NCBI RefSeq assembly: GCF_900114065.1
Contig: NZ_FORS01000004.1
Location: 248,001-312,000 of the forward strand
Direction: 5' to 3'
Source: Stutzerimonas kunmingensis
Lineage (GTDB): Bacteria > Pseudomonadota > Gammaproteobacteria > Pseudomonadales > Pseudomonadaceae
DNA length: 64,000 nt
The position numbers and the translations under genes were made by a program. The notes below the pieces were generated by a model. The model was not told the origin of the DNA, made no database searches, and saw only the letters and a program-made list of their open reading frames with translations. The first letter of the stretch is position 1. Each line of letters begins with the position of its first letter. This document shows, piece by piece, positions 50,512 through 58,928 of this stretch.

Positions 50512-51147
50512 TCAGAGGCGTTCGCTCAAGCCCAGGCGAATACCCAGGGCGATGAGCATCGAGCCCAGCGCCCGGTCCAGCCACTGGCTTATGGCCGGAT
50601 TGTCGCGCAACGCCTGGGTGGCGCGGGCCGCCAGCAGCACCACAGCGCACTCGATGATGATCGCCACCACAACCACCAGCACGCCGAGAACCAGCAGCTG
50701 CAGCGGTACGGAGCCATGCTCGGGGCGGACGAACTGAGGCAGGAAAGCCATGAAGAAAATCGCCGCCTTGGGGTTCAGCAGATCGACCAGCACGCCCTGG
50801 CGATAGGCTTTCCAGGCGGACGCTTGCGGTGCTGCCTTGAGGGCCAGCACGGTTCCGCCGCCGGCCGAGCGCAGAGCCTGATAGCCGAGATACAGCAGAT
50901 AGACGGCACCGACGTACTTGACCACCGTAAACGCCAGCGCCGAAGTGGCGAGGATCGCCGAGATGCCCAGCGCGGCGAACGCCACATGCACCAGCGCACC
51001 GCTGCATACGCCACAGGCGGAAATCATACCGATACGGCGGCCGCCACTCAGGGTGCGTGAAATCACGTAGAGCAGATCCGGCCCGGGCGACAGGTTCAGC
51101 GCCAGCGCGGCCGAGAAGAACACCAGCCAAAACACGGGATCAATCAT
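50512..51147 (-). CDS. LysE/RhtB family amino acid exporter
   Basis: The 211-residue protein starts MIDPVFWLVFFSAALALNLSPGPDLLYVISRTL and has about six transmembrane helices, with the LNLSPGPDLL motif of RhtB-type exporters. ATGGAGATGGAG lies just upstream and gives a GGAG eight bases from the ATG. Upstream ATG at 51189 is less likely. The exported substrate is unknown. The csgD gene is divergent. Confidence 0.9.
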   Translation of the reverse strand: MIDPVFWLVFFSAALALNLSPGPDLLYVISRTLSGGRRIGMISACGVCSGALVHVAFAALGISAILATSALAFTVVKYVGAVYLLYLGYQALRSAGGGTVLALKAAPQASAWKAYRQGVLVDLLNPKAAIFFMAFLPQFVRPEHGSVPLQLLVLGVLVVVVAIIIECAVVLLAARATQALRDNPAISQWLDRALGSMLIALGIRLGLSERL

Positions 51148-51270
51148 CGCTCCATCTCCATCTACACACGCCCGAACCAAAGCCGTCACTCAACAGATCG
51201 GACTCTAGGAGAGAAGCCCTCCCCGGAGCCAGAAGATTCTCTTCAATCGCCTTTTCGTCGAGATGCTGAC

Positions 51271-51300
51271 ACTAATTTTAATTTTTGACTTTTTTTTGTC
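51271..51300 (+). promoter_or_regulatory. AT-rich tract upstream of csgD
   Basis: ACTAATTTTAATTTTTGACTTTTTTTT, shown in overlapping parts ACTAATTTTAATTTTTGAC and GACTTTTTTTT, is the most AT-rich stretch nearby, about 100 bases before csgD. Such tracts bind H-NS-like proteins (MvaT/MvaU in Pseudomonas) in curli control of other bacteria. The binding here is inference. Confidence 0.45.
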
Positions 51301-51395
51301 GCAAAGCTGAACTACTTTCTATTGCCAGACGGGACCGCTCTCTGCGCGTCACGCAATCAAGGACTGCCCATCAACATTCAGCAAAGGACATGCGA

Positions 51396-52046
51396 ATGAA
51401 AGACGATGTCGCGCCGGCTTTCCAGCCCGCCCAATTCCGCATAACACTTCTCTCCGCCAGCAAGCTGCTCGATAGCACGCTGCGCCAGCACCTGTACGAC
51501 TGCCCCAGCTGCACACTGGTCCACATGGTCACGCCGCGGCCGGAGCATGTGGACTCCGCACTGGTGTTGCTGGATGTCGCCAGCTACGACCGCAACGATT
51601 GTGTGCACCTGCTCCGCCAGTTCGGCGACACGCCGGTCGCGCTGATCAACGCCCAGCCCGATCAGGCACGCAGACTGGTCGAAACGCATCCATGGATTCG
51701 CGGGGTCATCTACCGCGCAACGCCGCGCGCCATGTTCGTCCGGGGTATCCAGACCATGCTCGCCGGGGGCGACTGGCTACCTAGGGAGCTGATGGAAACG
51801 CTGCTCTGTCGCTACCGGCAGCTCAGCAACGCACATCAGGTCATCGACGAGCTGACCCTGCGCGAAAAGCAGATCCTCGCGCTCGCCGGCCAGGGCCTGT
51901 CCAACGCGGCCATCGGTGAAAGGCTGCACCTGAGCATCCACACCATCAAGAGCCATGTGCACAACGCCCTGCGCAAGCTCGGCGCCAGCAATCGCGCCCA
52001 GGGTGCCTCACTGGTGCTGGCGCACGTTGGTGAGGCGGTGTCGTGA
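51396..52046 (+). CDS. csgD: CsgD-like LuxR-family regulator of curli genes
   Basis: The 216-residue protein has a receiver-like N-terminal domain (FRITLLSASKLLDSTLRQHL) and a C-terminal LuxR helix-turn-helix with LTLREKQILALAGQGLSNAAIGERLHLSIHTIKSHVHNALRKLG, split by length. The ATG at 51396 has AAAGGA seven bases upstream; the ATG at 51390 abuts that site. It heads the csgDEFG operon and its stop overlaps the csgE start. It is expected to activate csgBA. Confidence 0.92.
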   Translation: MKDDVAPAFQPAQFRITLLSASKLLDSTLRQHLYDCPSCTLVHMVTPRPEHVDSALVLLDVASYDRNDCVHLLRQFGDTPVALINAQPDQARRLVETHPWIRGVIYRATPRAMFVRGIQTMLAGGDWLPRELMETLLCRYRQLSNAHQVIDELTLREKQILALAGQGLSNAAIGERLHLSIHTIKSHVHNALRKLGASNRAQGASLVLAHVGEAVS

Positions 52047-52426
52047 AACGCACCGCCGCGTTGCTTCTGCTGCTGTTGAGCCTGACCGCTCAGGCCGACG
52101 AAGCCGAGCTGCAAGGATTCATCACCAACAACACGGTTTCCCGCTCCGGTCACGAGTTCTACCTGCGCTTCTGCGAACGCCTGAACGACATCAGCGCCCT
52201 GGACTTCAACCTTGCCATCAAGGAAAGGCCCTCGGCGCGCTGGGGCGTTCTGGTCTGGGTGGAGCACGAGAACCAGACCCTGTATCGCCGCTTCCTGCAG
52301 CCCAACGTGGCGGACATGAAGGAACCGGCCTACGAGGCCGCCGATTACGTGGTGCAGGAAATCAACCGGCGCAAGATCGAAGCGTTGTTCGAAGACAACA
52401 TTGACATGGCCAAGGACGAACTATGA
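52043..52426 (+). CDS. csgE: Curli assembly specificity factor CsgE
   Basis: CsgE is a periplasmic nonamer that caps the CsgG channel and selects curlins. The 127-residue protein starts at a GTG overlapping the csgD stop, has a signal peptide cleaved near AQADE (about 18), and contains ITNNTVSRSGHEFYLRFCERLND and WGVLVWVEHENQTLYRRFL, the CsgE signature. The stop overlaps csgF (ATGA). Confidence 0.95.
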   Translation: MKRTAALLLLLLSLTAQADEAELQGFITNNTVSRSGHEFYLRFCERLNDISALDFNLAIKERPSARWGVLVWVEHENQTLYRRFLQPNVADMKEPAYEAADYVVQEINRRKIEALFEDNIDMAKDEL

Positions 52427-52839
52427 AACAGCACATTCACAAGGCGCTCGGCACGCTGCTCGCCAGCCTGCTGCTTAGCACTGGCGCCAGCGCCACCGAG
52501 CTGGTGTACACCCCCGTCAACCCATCCTTCGGCGGTAGCCCGCTCAACGGTGCCTGGCTGCTCGGCAACGCGCAGGCGCAGAACAGCAAGAAGGACCCGG
52601 ATGCCATCGATCGCTCCTCGCTGCTGGAAAACCAGTCCGCCCTGGACCGTTTCACCAGCCAGCTGGAGTCGCGCCTGCTGGGCGATCTGCTCAGCGGCGT
52701 GACCGATGGCAAGACCGGCACCGTGACCACCGACGATTTCATCGTGCGCGTCTACAACGGCGACGCCGGCATGCTGATCGTGGAAATCACCGACCGACTC
52801 ACCGGCGAAATGTCCGAAATCATAGTCGGTCAGAACTGA
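52423..52839 (+). CDS. csgF: Curli assembly factor CsgF
   Basis: CsgF sits at the CsgG outer mouth and links the channel to the CsgB nucleator. The 138-residue protein has a signal peptide cleaved near ASATEL (about 24). The N-terminal ELVYTPVNPSFGGSPLNGAWLLGNAQAQN stretch is the conserved segment that enters the CsgG pore in the E. coli protein. It is coupled to csgE. Confidence 0.95.
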   Translation: MKQHIHKALGTLLASLLLSTGASATELVYTPVNPSFGGSPLNGAWLLGNAQAQNSKKDPDAIDRSSLLENQSALDRFTSQLESRLLGDLLSGVTDGKTGTVTTDDFIVRVYNGDAGMLIVEITDRLTGEMSEIIVGQN

Positions 52840-52861
52840 CCCCCAAGGAGAAACAAAGGCC

Positions 52862-53692
52862 ATGAGAAGCCTATTCGTAGCCATAGGGATGATGGCTGTA
52901 CTGCAGGGTTGCGCCGTTCGCGAGCCCATGTCTGCCGACCAGCATCCGCCAACCCTGACCCCACGCACCTCGACCTACCAGGATCTGCTGGCGCTACCGC
53001 GCCCGAAAGGCCCGCTGGTGGCTGCGGTGTACGGCTTTCGCGACCAGACCGGCCAGTACAAGCCCACTCCGGCCAGTTCCTTCTCCACCGCGGTGACCCA
53101 GGGCGCGGCCAGCATGCTGGTCGATGCCATGCAGGCCAGTGGCTGGTTCGTGGTGCTCGAGCGTGAAGGCCTGCAGAACGTGCTGACCGAGCGCAAGATC
53201 ATCCGCGCCTCGCAAGCCAAGCCGGATGTCGCACCCAATATCCAGTCCGAGCTGCCGTCGCTGCTGGCGGCCAACATCATCATGGAAGGTGCCATCGTCG
53301 CCTACGAAACCAACGTGCGCAGTGGCGGCCAGGGTGCGCGCTATCTGGGCATCGGACTGTCGCAGGAATACCGCGTCGATCAGGTCACGGTGAATCTGCG
53401 GGCCATCGACGTGCGCAGCGGCAGGGTGCTGTCGAACGTGATGACCACCAAGACGATCTTCTCCGTCGGCCGTAGCGCCAACGTCTACAAGTTCATCGAG
53501 TTCAAGGAACTGCTCGAAGCGGAGGCGGGTTACACCACCAACGAGCCGGCGCAGCTCTGCGTACTCTCGGCGATCGAGGCTGCCGTGGCGCACCTGATTG
53601 CCCAGGGCGTCGACCGGCGCCTCTGGCAGACCGCCGAAGGCAGCGGTGGCGAGCATCCGGCGCTGAGCAAGTACCTGAGCAAGCTGGACTGA
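52862..53692 (+). CDS. csgG: Curli secretion channel CsgG
   Basis: CsgG is the nonameric outer membrane lipoprotein channel that secretes curlins. The 276-residue protein has a lipobox (VLQGC, Cys about 17), the conserved VAAVYGFRDQTGQYKP segment, RLVVLEREGLQNVLTERKIIR-like residues, and the amphipathic channel-forming strands around IIMEGAIVAYETN and GIGLSQEYRVDQVTVNLRAIDVRSG. It ends the first curli operon, with a terminator behind it. Confidence 0.95.
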   Translation: MRSLFVAIGMMAVLQGCAVREPMSADQHPPTLTPRTSTYQDLLALPRPKGPLVAAVYGFRDQTGQYKPTPASSFSTAVTQGAASMLVDAMQASGWFVVLEREGLQNVLTERKIIRASQAKPDVAPNIQSELPSLLAANIIMEGAIVAYETNVRSGGQGARYLGIGLSQEYRVDQVTVNLRAIDVRSGRVLSNVMTTKTIFSVGRSANVYKFIEFKELLEAEAGYTTNEPAQLCVLSAIEAAVAHLIAQGVDRRLWQTAEGSGGEHPALSKYLSKLD

Positions 53693-53699
53693 GATCCAA

Positions 53700-53722
53700 G
53701 TCGTCGGCGCAACGCCGACGAC
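53700..53722 (+). terminator. Terminator after csgG
   Basis: A perfect 10-bp stem GTCGTCGGCG/CGCCGACGAC has a 3-base loop, followed by GTTTCAGCTTTCC. It separates csgDEFG from csgBA, which therefore need their own promoter in the following 230 bases. Confidence 0.8.
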
Positions 53723-53955
53723 GTTTCAGCTTTCCTAGCAATCCCCTTCCCGGCTGACGGCACGCTCAATAGCGATGCCGTCTGCACAGCCGTGCGCCAT
53801 CGGCTATCGGCAAGTGCCCCCGAACGCAGCAGCCCGTATCGCCAATCGCCACCCGTTACGCACCGGATCGCAACATTTTCAATCATTGGATGGATGTTCG
53901 CCGCCCCCATTAAGGGCAAGTATGTCGACATCAGAGCCCATCAGGACAGGACGCC

Positions 53956-54447
53956 ATGACTCGCTCGCAACGGATTGCGCATGACCTGCTGCTACCCGCA
54001 GTTCTGCTACTGGCTACCGCCAGCCACGCCGACATTCCCGCCTCGCTCGATCTCGCCCCCAACGAATTGGCCTTTGTCTCGGCCGATCCGGCCGCTCACG
54101 CCGCCGCGGGCGGCCAGCGCTCCACCGCGCTGATCCAGCAAAAAGGCGACAGCATGACCGGCCGCATCGCCCAGGCGGGCTCAGAACTGGAGGCCTACAT
54201 CATCCAGAACGGCTACGCCAACAGCGCCAGCATCGAGCAGATCGGCCAAGGCAACGCAGCGCTGATCAGCCAGAACGGCTTCGACAATGACGCCCACATC
54301 GAACAGACCGGCTCGGACAACCGCGCCGCCATCGCACAACAGGGCTCGAGCAATCGCGCTCTCATCGAACAGACCGGCAGCGGGCATAGCAGCAATGTCA
54401 GCCAGAGCGGCCGAGGTCTGACGGTAGTGGTTCGCCAGTACCGCTAA
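53956..54447 (+). CDS. csgB: Minor curlin CsgB-like nucleator
   Basis: The 163-residue protein has a signal peptide (cleavage near SHADI, about 25), a 40-residue non-repeat linker, and five curlin repeats (residues about 56-160). Examples are AYIIQNGYANSASIEQIGQGN and AALISQNGFDNDAHIEQTGSDN, with conserved Q, N and G at the strand-turn positions. The last repeat ends in a short basic tail (VVVRQYR), as in E. coli CsgB, whose last repeat is needed for surface attachment. It precedes csgA by 47 bases. Confidence 0.92.
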   Translation: MTRSQRIAHDLLLPAVLLLATASHADIPASLDLAPNELAFVSADPAAHAAAGGQRSTALIQQKGDSMTGRIAQAGSELEAYIIQNGYANSASIEQIGQGNAALISQNGFDNDAHIEQTGSDNRAAIAQQGSSNRALIEQTGSGHSSNVSQSGRGLTVVVRQYR

Positions 54448-54494
54448 TCCCAAGGAAATACCGCTGTACTTAAAACATCCATGGAGTGACAAAA

Positions 54495-55781
54495 ATGTTT
54501 AAGTTCAAACCTCTTGTAGCAGCCATTCTGACCGTCGCCACTGCCCAGGCTTTTGCCGCCGAGAACACCTCCGAGCAGAACCAGCACGGCATCAACAACA
54601 ACGCAGAAGTGCTGCAAAGCGGCGGTTCGGGCAACTTCGCCACACAAAACCAGAGCGGCTTCAGCAACGACGCAAATGTCGAGCAGATCAGCTCGGAAGC
54701 CACTACCGCCACCCAGACCCAGACCGGCAACTTCAACAATGCCGAATCCCGCCAGAGCGGCACGTTGATGACCGGCTCGACCCAGACCCAGAACGGCTGG
54801 GGCAACGATGCACTGGTAGAGCAGACCGGCACCTACAAGACTGGCGCCACGCAGAACCAGAAAGGCGTCAACAACGTTGCAGAGACGTTCCAGTCCGGCG
54901 CGACCATGACCAACGCCACCACCAACCAGGACGGCAAGGACAACTACGGCCTGATCTCCCAGACCGCCACCTATGGCAGCCAGGCAGTGGTCAACCAGAA
55001 CGGCGACCTGAACAGCGCCAGCATCACTCAGTTCCTCAGCAACCACGACCGCGCAACCGTCACCCAGCAGGGCATCGACAACGATGCGCAAGTGGTGCAG
55101 GTCGCCAGCAGCGGCTCCATCGCCGAAGTCGAGCAGAGCGGCTGGCGCAACGACGCGATGGTTTCGCAAACCGGCCTGCAGCACGAGGCGTATGTCGATT
55201 CCGTCGGCAGCCACAACATTGTCAATGTGGACCAGAGCGGTAATGCGCAGAACGCTTTCGTCGTGCAGTACGGCGAACGTAATGACTCGAGCATCACGCA
55301 AACCAACGGCTGGTTCGGCGGTAACAACACCGCTACAACTGACCAAGCTGGTACAGATAACCGAGCTGACGTATACCAGGACGGACGCAATCAGACTGCC
55401 AAGACCATCCAGGAAGGCGCTTTCAACGTCGCCTCCGTGGAGCAGGAGGGCCGAGGCAATGATCTGCACTTCCACCAGGACGGTGTCGCTAATGAGCTCA
55501 ACGCCGTACAACACGGCGTCGACAACGAGATCGTCGGCGTCAGCTACGGTGCGAACAACACAGCCGATATCGAACAGGACGGCCGCGACAACCTGGCCAC
55601 CGTTCGCCAGGAAGGCTACTTCAACGACGTGATGCTGAGCCAGAGCGGCGCCGATCACCTGATCAAGGTGACTCAGAACGGCTTCGGCAACGACGCCGTC
55701 GCCAGCCAGGCCGGCTACGGCAATGCGGCCTACATCAACCAGAGCGGCTGGAACAACACCGCCCTGGTCACCCAGCAGTAA
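54495..55781 (+). CDS. csgA: Giant major curlin CsgA-like amyloid subunit (about 18 repeats)
   Basis: The 428-residue secreted protein has a signal peptide ending AQAFA (about 21). Almost all the rest is curlin repeats of 22-25 residues. I count about 18, each of the form X-A-X-X-X-Q-X-G-X-X-N, for example ATQNQKGVNNVAETFQSG, AEVEQSGWRNDAMVSQTG and AAYINQSGWNNTALVTQQ. E. coli CsgA has 151 residues and five repeats. There is no C-terminal domain; the protein ends inside the last repeat. A GGAG site precedes the ATG. Export by the CsgG channel encoded upstream is expected. Confidence 0.92.
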   Translation: MFKFKPLVAAILTVATAQAFAAENTSEQNQHGINNNAEVLQSGGSGNFATQNQSGFSNDANVEQISSEATTATQTQTGNFNNAESRQSGTLMTGSTQTQNGWGNDALVEQTGTYKTGATQNQKGVNNVAETFQSGATMTNATTNQDGKDNYGLISQTATYGSQAVVNQNGDLNSASITQFLSNHDRATVTQQGIDNDAQVVQVASSGSIAEVEQSGWRNDAMVSQTGLQHEAYVDSVGSHNIVNVDQSGNAQNAFVVQYGERNDSSITQTNGWFGGNNTATTDQAGTDNRADVYQDGRNQTAKTIQEGAFNVASVEQEGRGNDLHFHQDGVANELNAVQHGVDNEIVGVSYGANNTADIEQDGRDNLATVRQEGYFNDVMLSQSGADHLIKVTQNGFGNDAVASQAGYGNAAYINQSGWNNTALVTQQ

Positions 55782-56155
55782 GTTCGTTCGCTACACCCGA
55801 CTGCCGGCGCCTTGCCGGCAGTTGCGTTTCATCCCTCCGCGATTCCCACCTCACTTCGCCTTGACCAGTCGACGCACCGTTTCGGTGGCGAGCCTGGCGA
55901 ACGGCCATCGCAGCGCCCCAAACTGAAGCAAGCTGACGCATCGGTCAGGTCACGCCAACGCGCCCACCTCCCATCCGGCAGCCCTGCCATCAGTCAAAAC
56001 GTTTCGCCTGCGAAAAATAAATCTTTTCCTATCAATGATTTATAAAGAAACTCAATGGGATCTTCGGTATTGGCGCGACGCTTGCTTTGTGACCAAAGCC
56101 TGACCGCTTGGACAACTTACAAGCTCATTCAAATGCCAATACGGAGACACACTCA
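55782..56155. other. Intergenic region upstream of the channel gene
   Basis: Beyond the csgA terminator these 374 bases hold no convincing gene. The last 160 bases are AT-rich (AAATAAATCTTTTCC, ATTTATAAAG) and probably contain the promoter of the outer membrane channel gene, which has a GGAGA ribosome binding site. Confidence 0.5.
55800..55822 (+). terminator. Terminator after csgA
   Basis: A 9-bp stem ACTGCCGGC/GCCGGCAGT has a 5-base loop, followed by TGCGTTTC. It lies 18 bases past the csgA stop. Confidence 0.75.
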
Positions 56156-56971
56156 ATGAAGCGCAGCCTGACCACCGCAGCCCTCGCGGCCGGGTTCATC
56201 CTCAGCAGCCAAGCCATGGCCAGCCCAATGCTCTGGCAGAACAACAGCCTGACCTACCTGTACGGCAAGGATTACAAGGTGGATGCCGGCGACATCCAGC
56301 AGACCATCACCTTCGAACACGCCAGCGGCTGGACGTGGGGCGACGTGTTCCTGTTCGTCGACAACAAGTGGTACAACGGCATCTCCGGCAGCGACGGTCA
56401 CACCTACTACGGTGAGTTCAGCCCGCGCCTTTCGCTGGGCAAGATCACGGGTACCGACCTGTCCTTCGGTCCGATCAAGGACGTGCTCATCTCGGCAACC
56501 TACGAGCGCGGAGAAAGCCAGGACGACGGTACGCCCAACCAGAACTACCTGCTCGGCCCGGCAGTCGATCTCGCCATTCCCGGTTTCGACCGCTTCTCGC
56601 TGAACACTTACTACCGTAAGCCAGACGGCACCACCGGCAAGCCGGGCGGTCAGTGGCAGATTACTCCGACCTGGGCCATGACCTTCCCGGTGGGCAAATC
56701 GGACATTCTCTTCGACGGCTATATCGACTGGGTCGTCAACGACAAGAAGAACAGCAACACCGAGCTGAAGAAGAACTTCCACTTCAACCCGCAGATCAAG
56801 TACGACCTCGGCAAGGCGCTGGACTACACGCCCGGCAAGCTCTATGTCGGTATCGAATACGACTACTGGTCGAACAAGTACGGCATCGAAGACGGTGGCT
56901 TCGTCAGCGAGAACTTCGTTGGCCCGACCGACCAGAACACCTTCAGCGCCATCGTCAAAGCGCATTTCTGA
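56156..56971 (+). CDS. Tsx/OmpK-type nucleoside-specific outer membrane channel
   Basis: The 271-residue protein has a signal peptide (cleavage near AMASP, about 21) and alternating beta strands ending in Phe (IVKAHF), typical of a small outer membrane barrel. The motifs WQNNSLTYLYGKDYKVD, YGEFSPRLSLGKITG and YYRKPDGTTGKPGGQWQITPTWAM fit the Tsx/OmpK family. Substrate is presumably nucleosides. A RutR-like regulator is encoded just downstream, which fits a nucleobase or nucleoside role. Confidence 0.88.
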   Translation: MKRSLTTAALAAGFILSSQAMASPMLWQNNSLTYLYGKDYKVDAGDIQQTITFEHASGWTWGDVFLFVDNKWYNGISGSDGHTYYGEFSPRLSLGKITGTDLSFGPIKDVLISATYERGESQDDGTPNQNYLLGPAVDLAIPGFDRFSLNTYYRKPDGTTGKPGGQWQITPTWAMTFPVGKSDILFDGYIDWVVNDKKNSNTELKKNFHFNPQIKYDLGKALDYTPGKLYVGIEYDYWSNKYGIEDGGFVSENFVGPTDQNTFSAIVKAHF

Positions 56972-56978
56972 CGCGCTC

Positions 56979-57000
56979 GCCGCCCGAATGCCCGGGCGGC
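56979..57000 (+). terminator. Hairpin after the channel gene
   Basis: An 8-bp stem GCCGCCCG/CGGGCGGC has a 6-base loop and starts 8 bases beyond the stop. The following sequence has no T-run. Confidence 0.5.
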
Positions 57001-57126
57001 GCTTGCCTGCAAGGGCGACTGTTGATCCTGACAAGCGCAACGGCTGCTCATGCAACAAAACTCGTGCAGAATCCGCCTGACTCGGTTCACCGCCTCTTAC
57101 TCTGGGGTTCGTGGCCTGAACCGTAG

Positions 57127-57144
57127 GGTGGGCTTCAGCCCACC
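57127..57144. repeat. REP-like palindrome (GGTGGGCT/AGCCCACC)
   Basis: GGTGGGCT-TC-AGCCCACC, preceded by CCGTA, has the form of an intergenic palindromic repeat common in Pseudomonas genomes (a hairpin reading GTAGGGTGGGCTTCAGCCCACC). Only one copy was found in this window, so the assignment rests on memory of the family. Confidence 0.5.
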
Positions 57145-57223
57145 GAAACCGATGACGGCCTCCAATGCTGGGCTAACGCTCATAACTGAAGGCCGGCCGC
57201 CAGCGCGCTCACGGACAGGGACC

Positions 57224-57898
57224 ATGGACAAGAACTACGCACCGCAGCCGCTCTACACCGCCCACGGCAAACCCGCAGGTCGTATTCGCCAGAAGAACGA
57301 GGAGTCGATTCTCGCAGCCGCCGCCGAAGAGTTCGCCCGCTATGGCTTCAAGGGCACCAGCATGAACGCCATCGCCACCCGTGCCGGGTTGCCCAAGGCG
57401 AACGTGCACTACTACTTCAACAGCAAGCTGGGGCTGTACGTCGAAGTCATGCGGCATATTCTCGAGCTCTGGGACACTGCCTTCGACGACCTCACCGTTG
57501 ACGACGACCCCGCCACCGCCCTGGCCGAGTACATCCGCATCAAAATGGAATTCTCGCGCCGCCATCCGCAGGCCTCGAAGATCTTCGCCATGGAAGTCAT
57601 CAGCGGCTGCGAGTGCCTCTCCGAGCACTTCAACCAGGACTATCGCAACTGGTTCCGTGGCCGCGCCGCGGTGTTCGACGCCTGGATCGCCGCCGGCAAG
57701 ATGGCCCCGGTCGACCCAATGCACCTGATCTTCATGATCTGGAGCAGCACCCAACACTATGCCGACTTCTCCGACCAGATCCGCCGCATCAACGGCAAGC
57801 GCATGACCCGCGCCGATTTCGCGCACGCCAGCGACAACCTGATCGCCATCATCCTCAAGGGCTGCGGACTGACGCCACCTCCGCCCGCGGATCGCTGA
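57224..57898 (+). CDS. TetR family regulator, RutR-like
   Basis: The 224-residue protein has an N-terminal helix-turn-helix (ILAAAAEEFARYGFKGTSMNAIATRAGLPKANVHYYF, split) and a C-terminal domain that strongly resembles E. coli RutR, with YIRIKMEFSRRHPQASKIFAMEVISG and DPMHLIFMIWSSTQHYADF. RutR senses uracil or thymine and controls pyrimidine and purine catabolism. The nearby Tsx-like channel and LysR gene agree with a nucleobase role, but the effector is inferred. Confidence 0.9.
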   Translation: MDKNYAPQPLYTAHGKPAGRIRQKNEESILAAAAEEFARYGFKGTSMNAIATRAGLPKANVHYYFNSKLGLYVEVMRHILELWDTAFDDLTVDDDPATALAEYIRIKMEFSRRHPQASKIFAMEVISGCECLSEHFNQDYRNWFRGRAAVFDAWIAAGKMAPVDPMHLIFMIWSSTQHYADFSDQIRRINGKRMTRADFAHASDNLIAIILKGCGLTPPPPADR

Positions 57899-57904
57899 CC
57901 GACC

Positions 57905-58873
57905 GTGGCCCGCAAACTGCGCATCCATTCCCCGGCCATCCATTACTTCGACATGGTGCGGCGCTGCCAGTCGATTCGCGAGGCGTCGCGCCGGCTCAAC
58001 GTCGCCTCGTCGGCGGTAAACCGGCAGATTCTCAAGCTCGAAGACGAGATCGGCGCGCCCCTTTTCGAACGCCTGCCCGGCGGACTGCGGCTGACCGCCG
58101 CCGGCGAGATCTTCGCCCGCCATGTCATCGTCGTGCTGCAGGACGCCGAGCGTGTGCGCTCCGAACTGGACGCACTGCAGGGCCTGCGCACCGGCCATGT
58201 GGAAATCGCCACGGTATCCGGGGTCACCACCGATCTTCTACCTGGCGTGCTGGAGCAGCTGCGCGAACGCTATCCGCGGGTTACCGTGGGCGTCACCAGC
58301 CTTGGCTCGCAGGCGATTCCCGAGGCTGTCATCAGCGGCCAGGCGGACATCGGCCTGGCCTTTGCCCTGCCGCGTACCGCTGACTTGCAGCAGCTGGGCG
58401 TCGGCCACTTCCGTCTCGGCGCAATCGTTCCCCCCTCGCATCCGCTGGCCGAACGCGCCGAGGTGAGCTTCGCCACCTGCGCCGAATACCCGCTGATCCT
58501 GGCCAAGAGCGATCTGTCCATCCATCACCTGCTGGCGCCGCTGCTGGCGCGCACTCGCCCGCGGCACAAGGCGCCGCTGGAAACCAGCTCCGTGGAATTG
58601 GCCTTGCAGATGGCCAAGCGCGGTGCCGGGGTCGCTTTCCAGACGCGCATCGGCATCGAAGCCGAGCTGGCCGGCGGCACGCTCGTGCATGTACCGCTGA
58701 ACGACGGCGGCGCGGTGTTCAGCGACCTCGGCGTGTACGTGCGCAGCTCGCGTTACCTGCCCGTCGCGGTGGACGCATTCGTTCGTGCACTGAGCGAACA
58801 GATCGGCGAACGCGAAGCGGCTCAAGGTAGTCGATCGCCAACCGGTCGCAGCGGCGAAACCACGGTGCGCTGA
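57905..58873 (+). CDS. LysR family transcriptional regulator
   Basis: The 322-residue protein has an N-terminal winged helix (MVRRCQSIREASRRLNVASSAVNRQILKLEDEIG, split) and an effector-binding domain (VEIATVSGVTTDLLPGVLEQL; QQLGVGHFRLGAIVPPSHPLAERA). It starts 6 bases after the TetR stop, so the two regulators are likely co-transcribed. The start codon is GTG. The target is unknown. Confidence 0.9.
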   Translation: MARKLRIHSPAIHYFDMVRRCQSIREASRRLNVASSAVNRQILKLEDEIGAPLFERLPGGLRLTAAGEIFARHVIVVLQDAERVRSELDALQGLRTGHVEIATVSGVTTDLLPGVLEQLRERYPRVTVGVTSLGSQAIPEAVISGQADIGLAFALPRTADLQQLGVGHFRLGAIVPPSHPLAERAEVSFATCAEYPLILAKSDLSIHHLLAPLLARTRPRHKAPLETSSVELALQMAKRGAGVAFQTRIGIEAELAGGTLVHVPLNDGGAVFSDLGVYVRSSRYLPVAVDAFVRALSEQIGEREAAQGSRSPTGRSGETTVR

Positions 58874-58928
58874 ACGTCCGCGGCAGATTTCGCTCTATTG
58901 AGCGAAGCCACTACCCCCGGAGTTGCCA

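Noticed and set aside
54444..55658. 404-codon minus-strand frame opposite csgA
   Set aside because: It mirrors the curlin repeats as hydrophobic Val/Leu-rich repeats. The plus strand has signal peptide, ribosome binding site and family motifs.
54560..55780. Regular repeats that might be a CRISPR array
   Set aside because: The repeats are degenerate, in frame and encode curlin motifs. No identical direct repeats with unique spacers and no cas genes are present.
56153..57058. 301-codon minus-strand frame opposite the channel gene
   Set aside because: It is antisense to a gene with a signal peptide and barrel features, and has no domain of its own.
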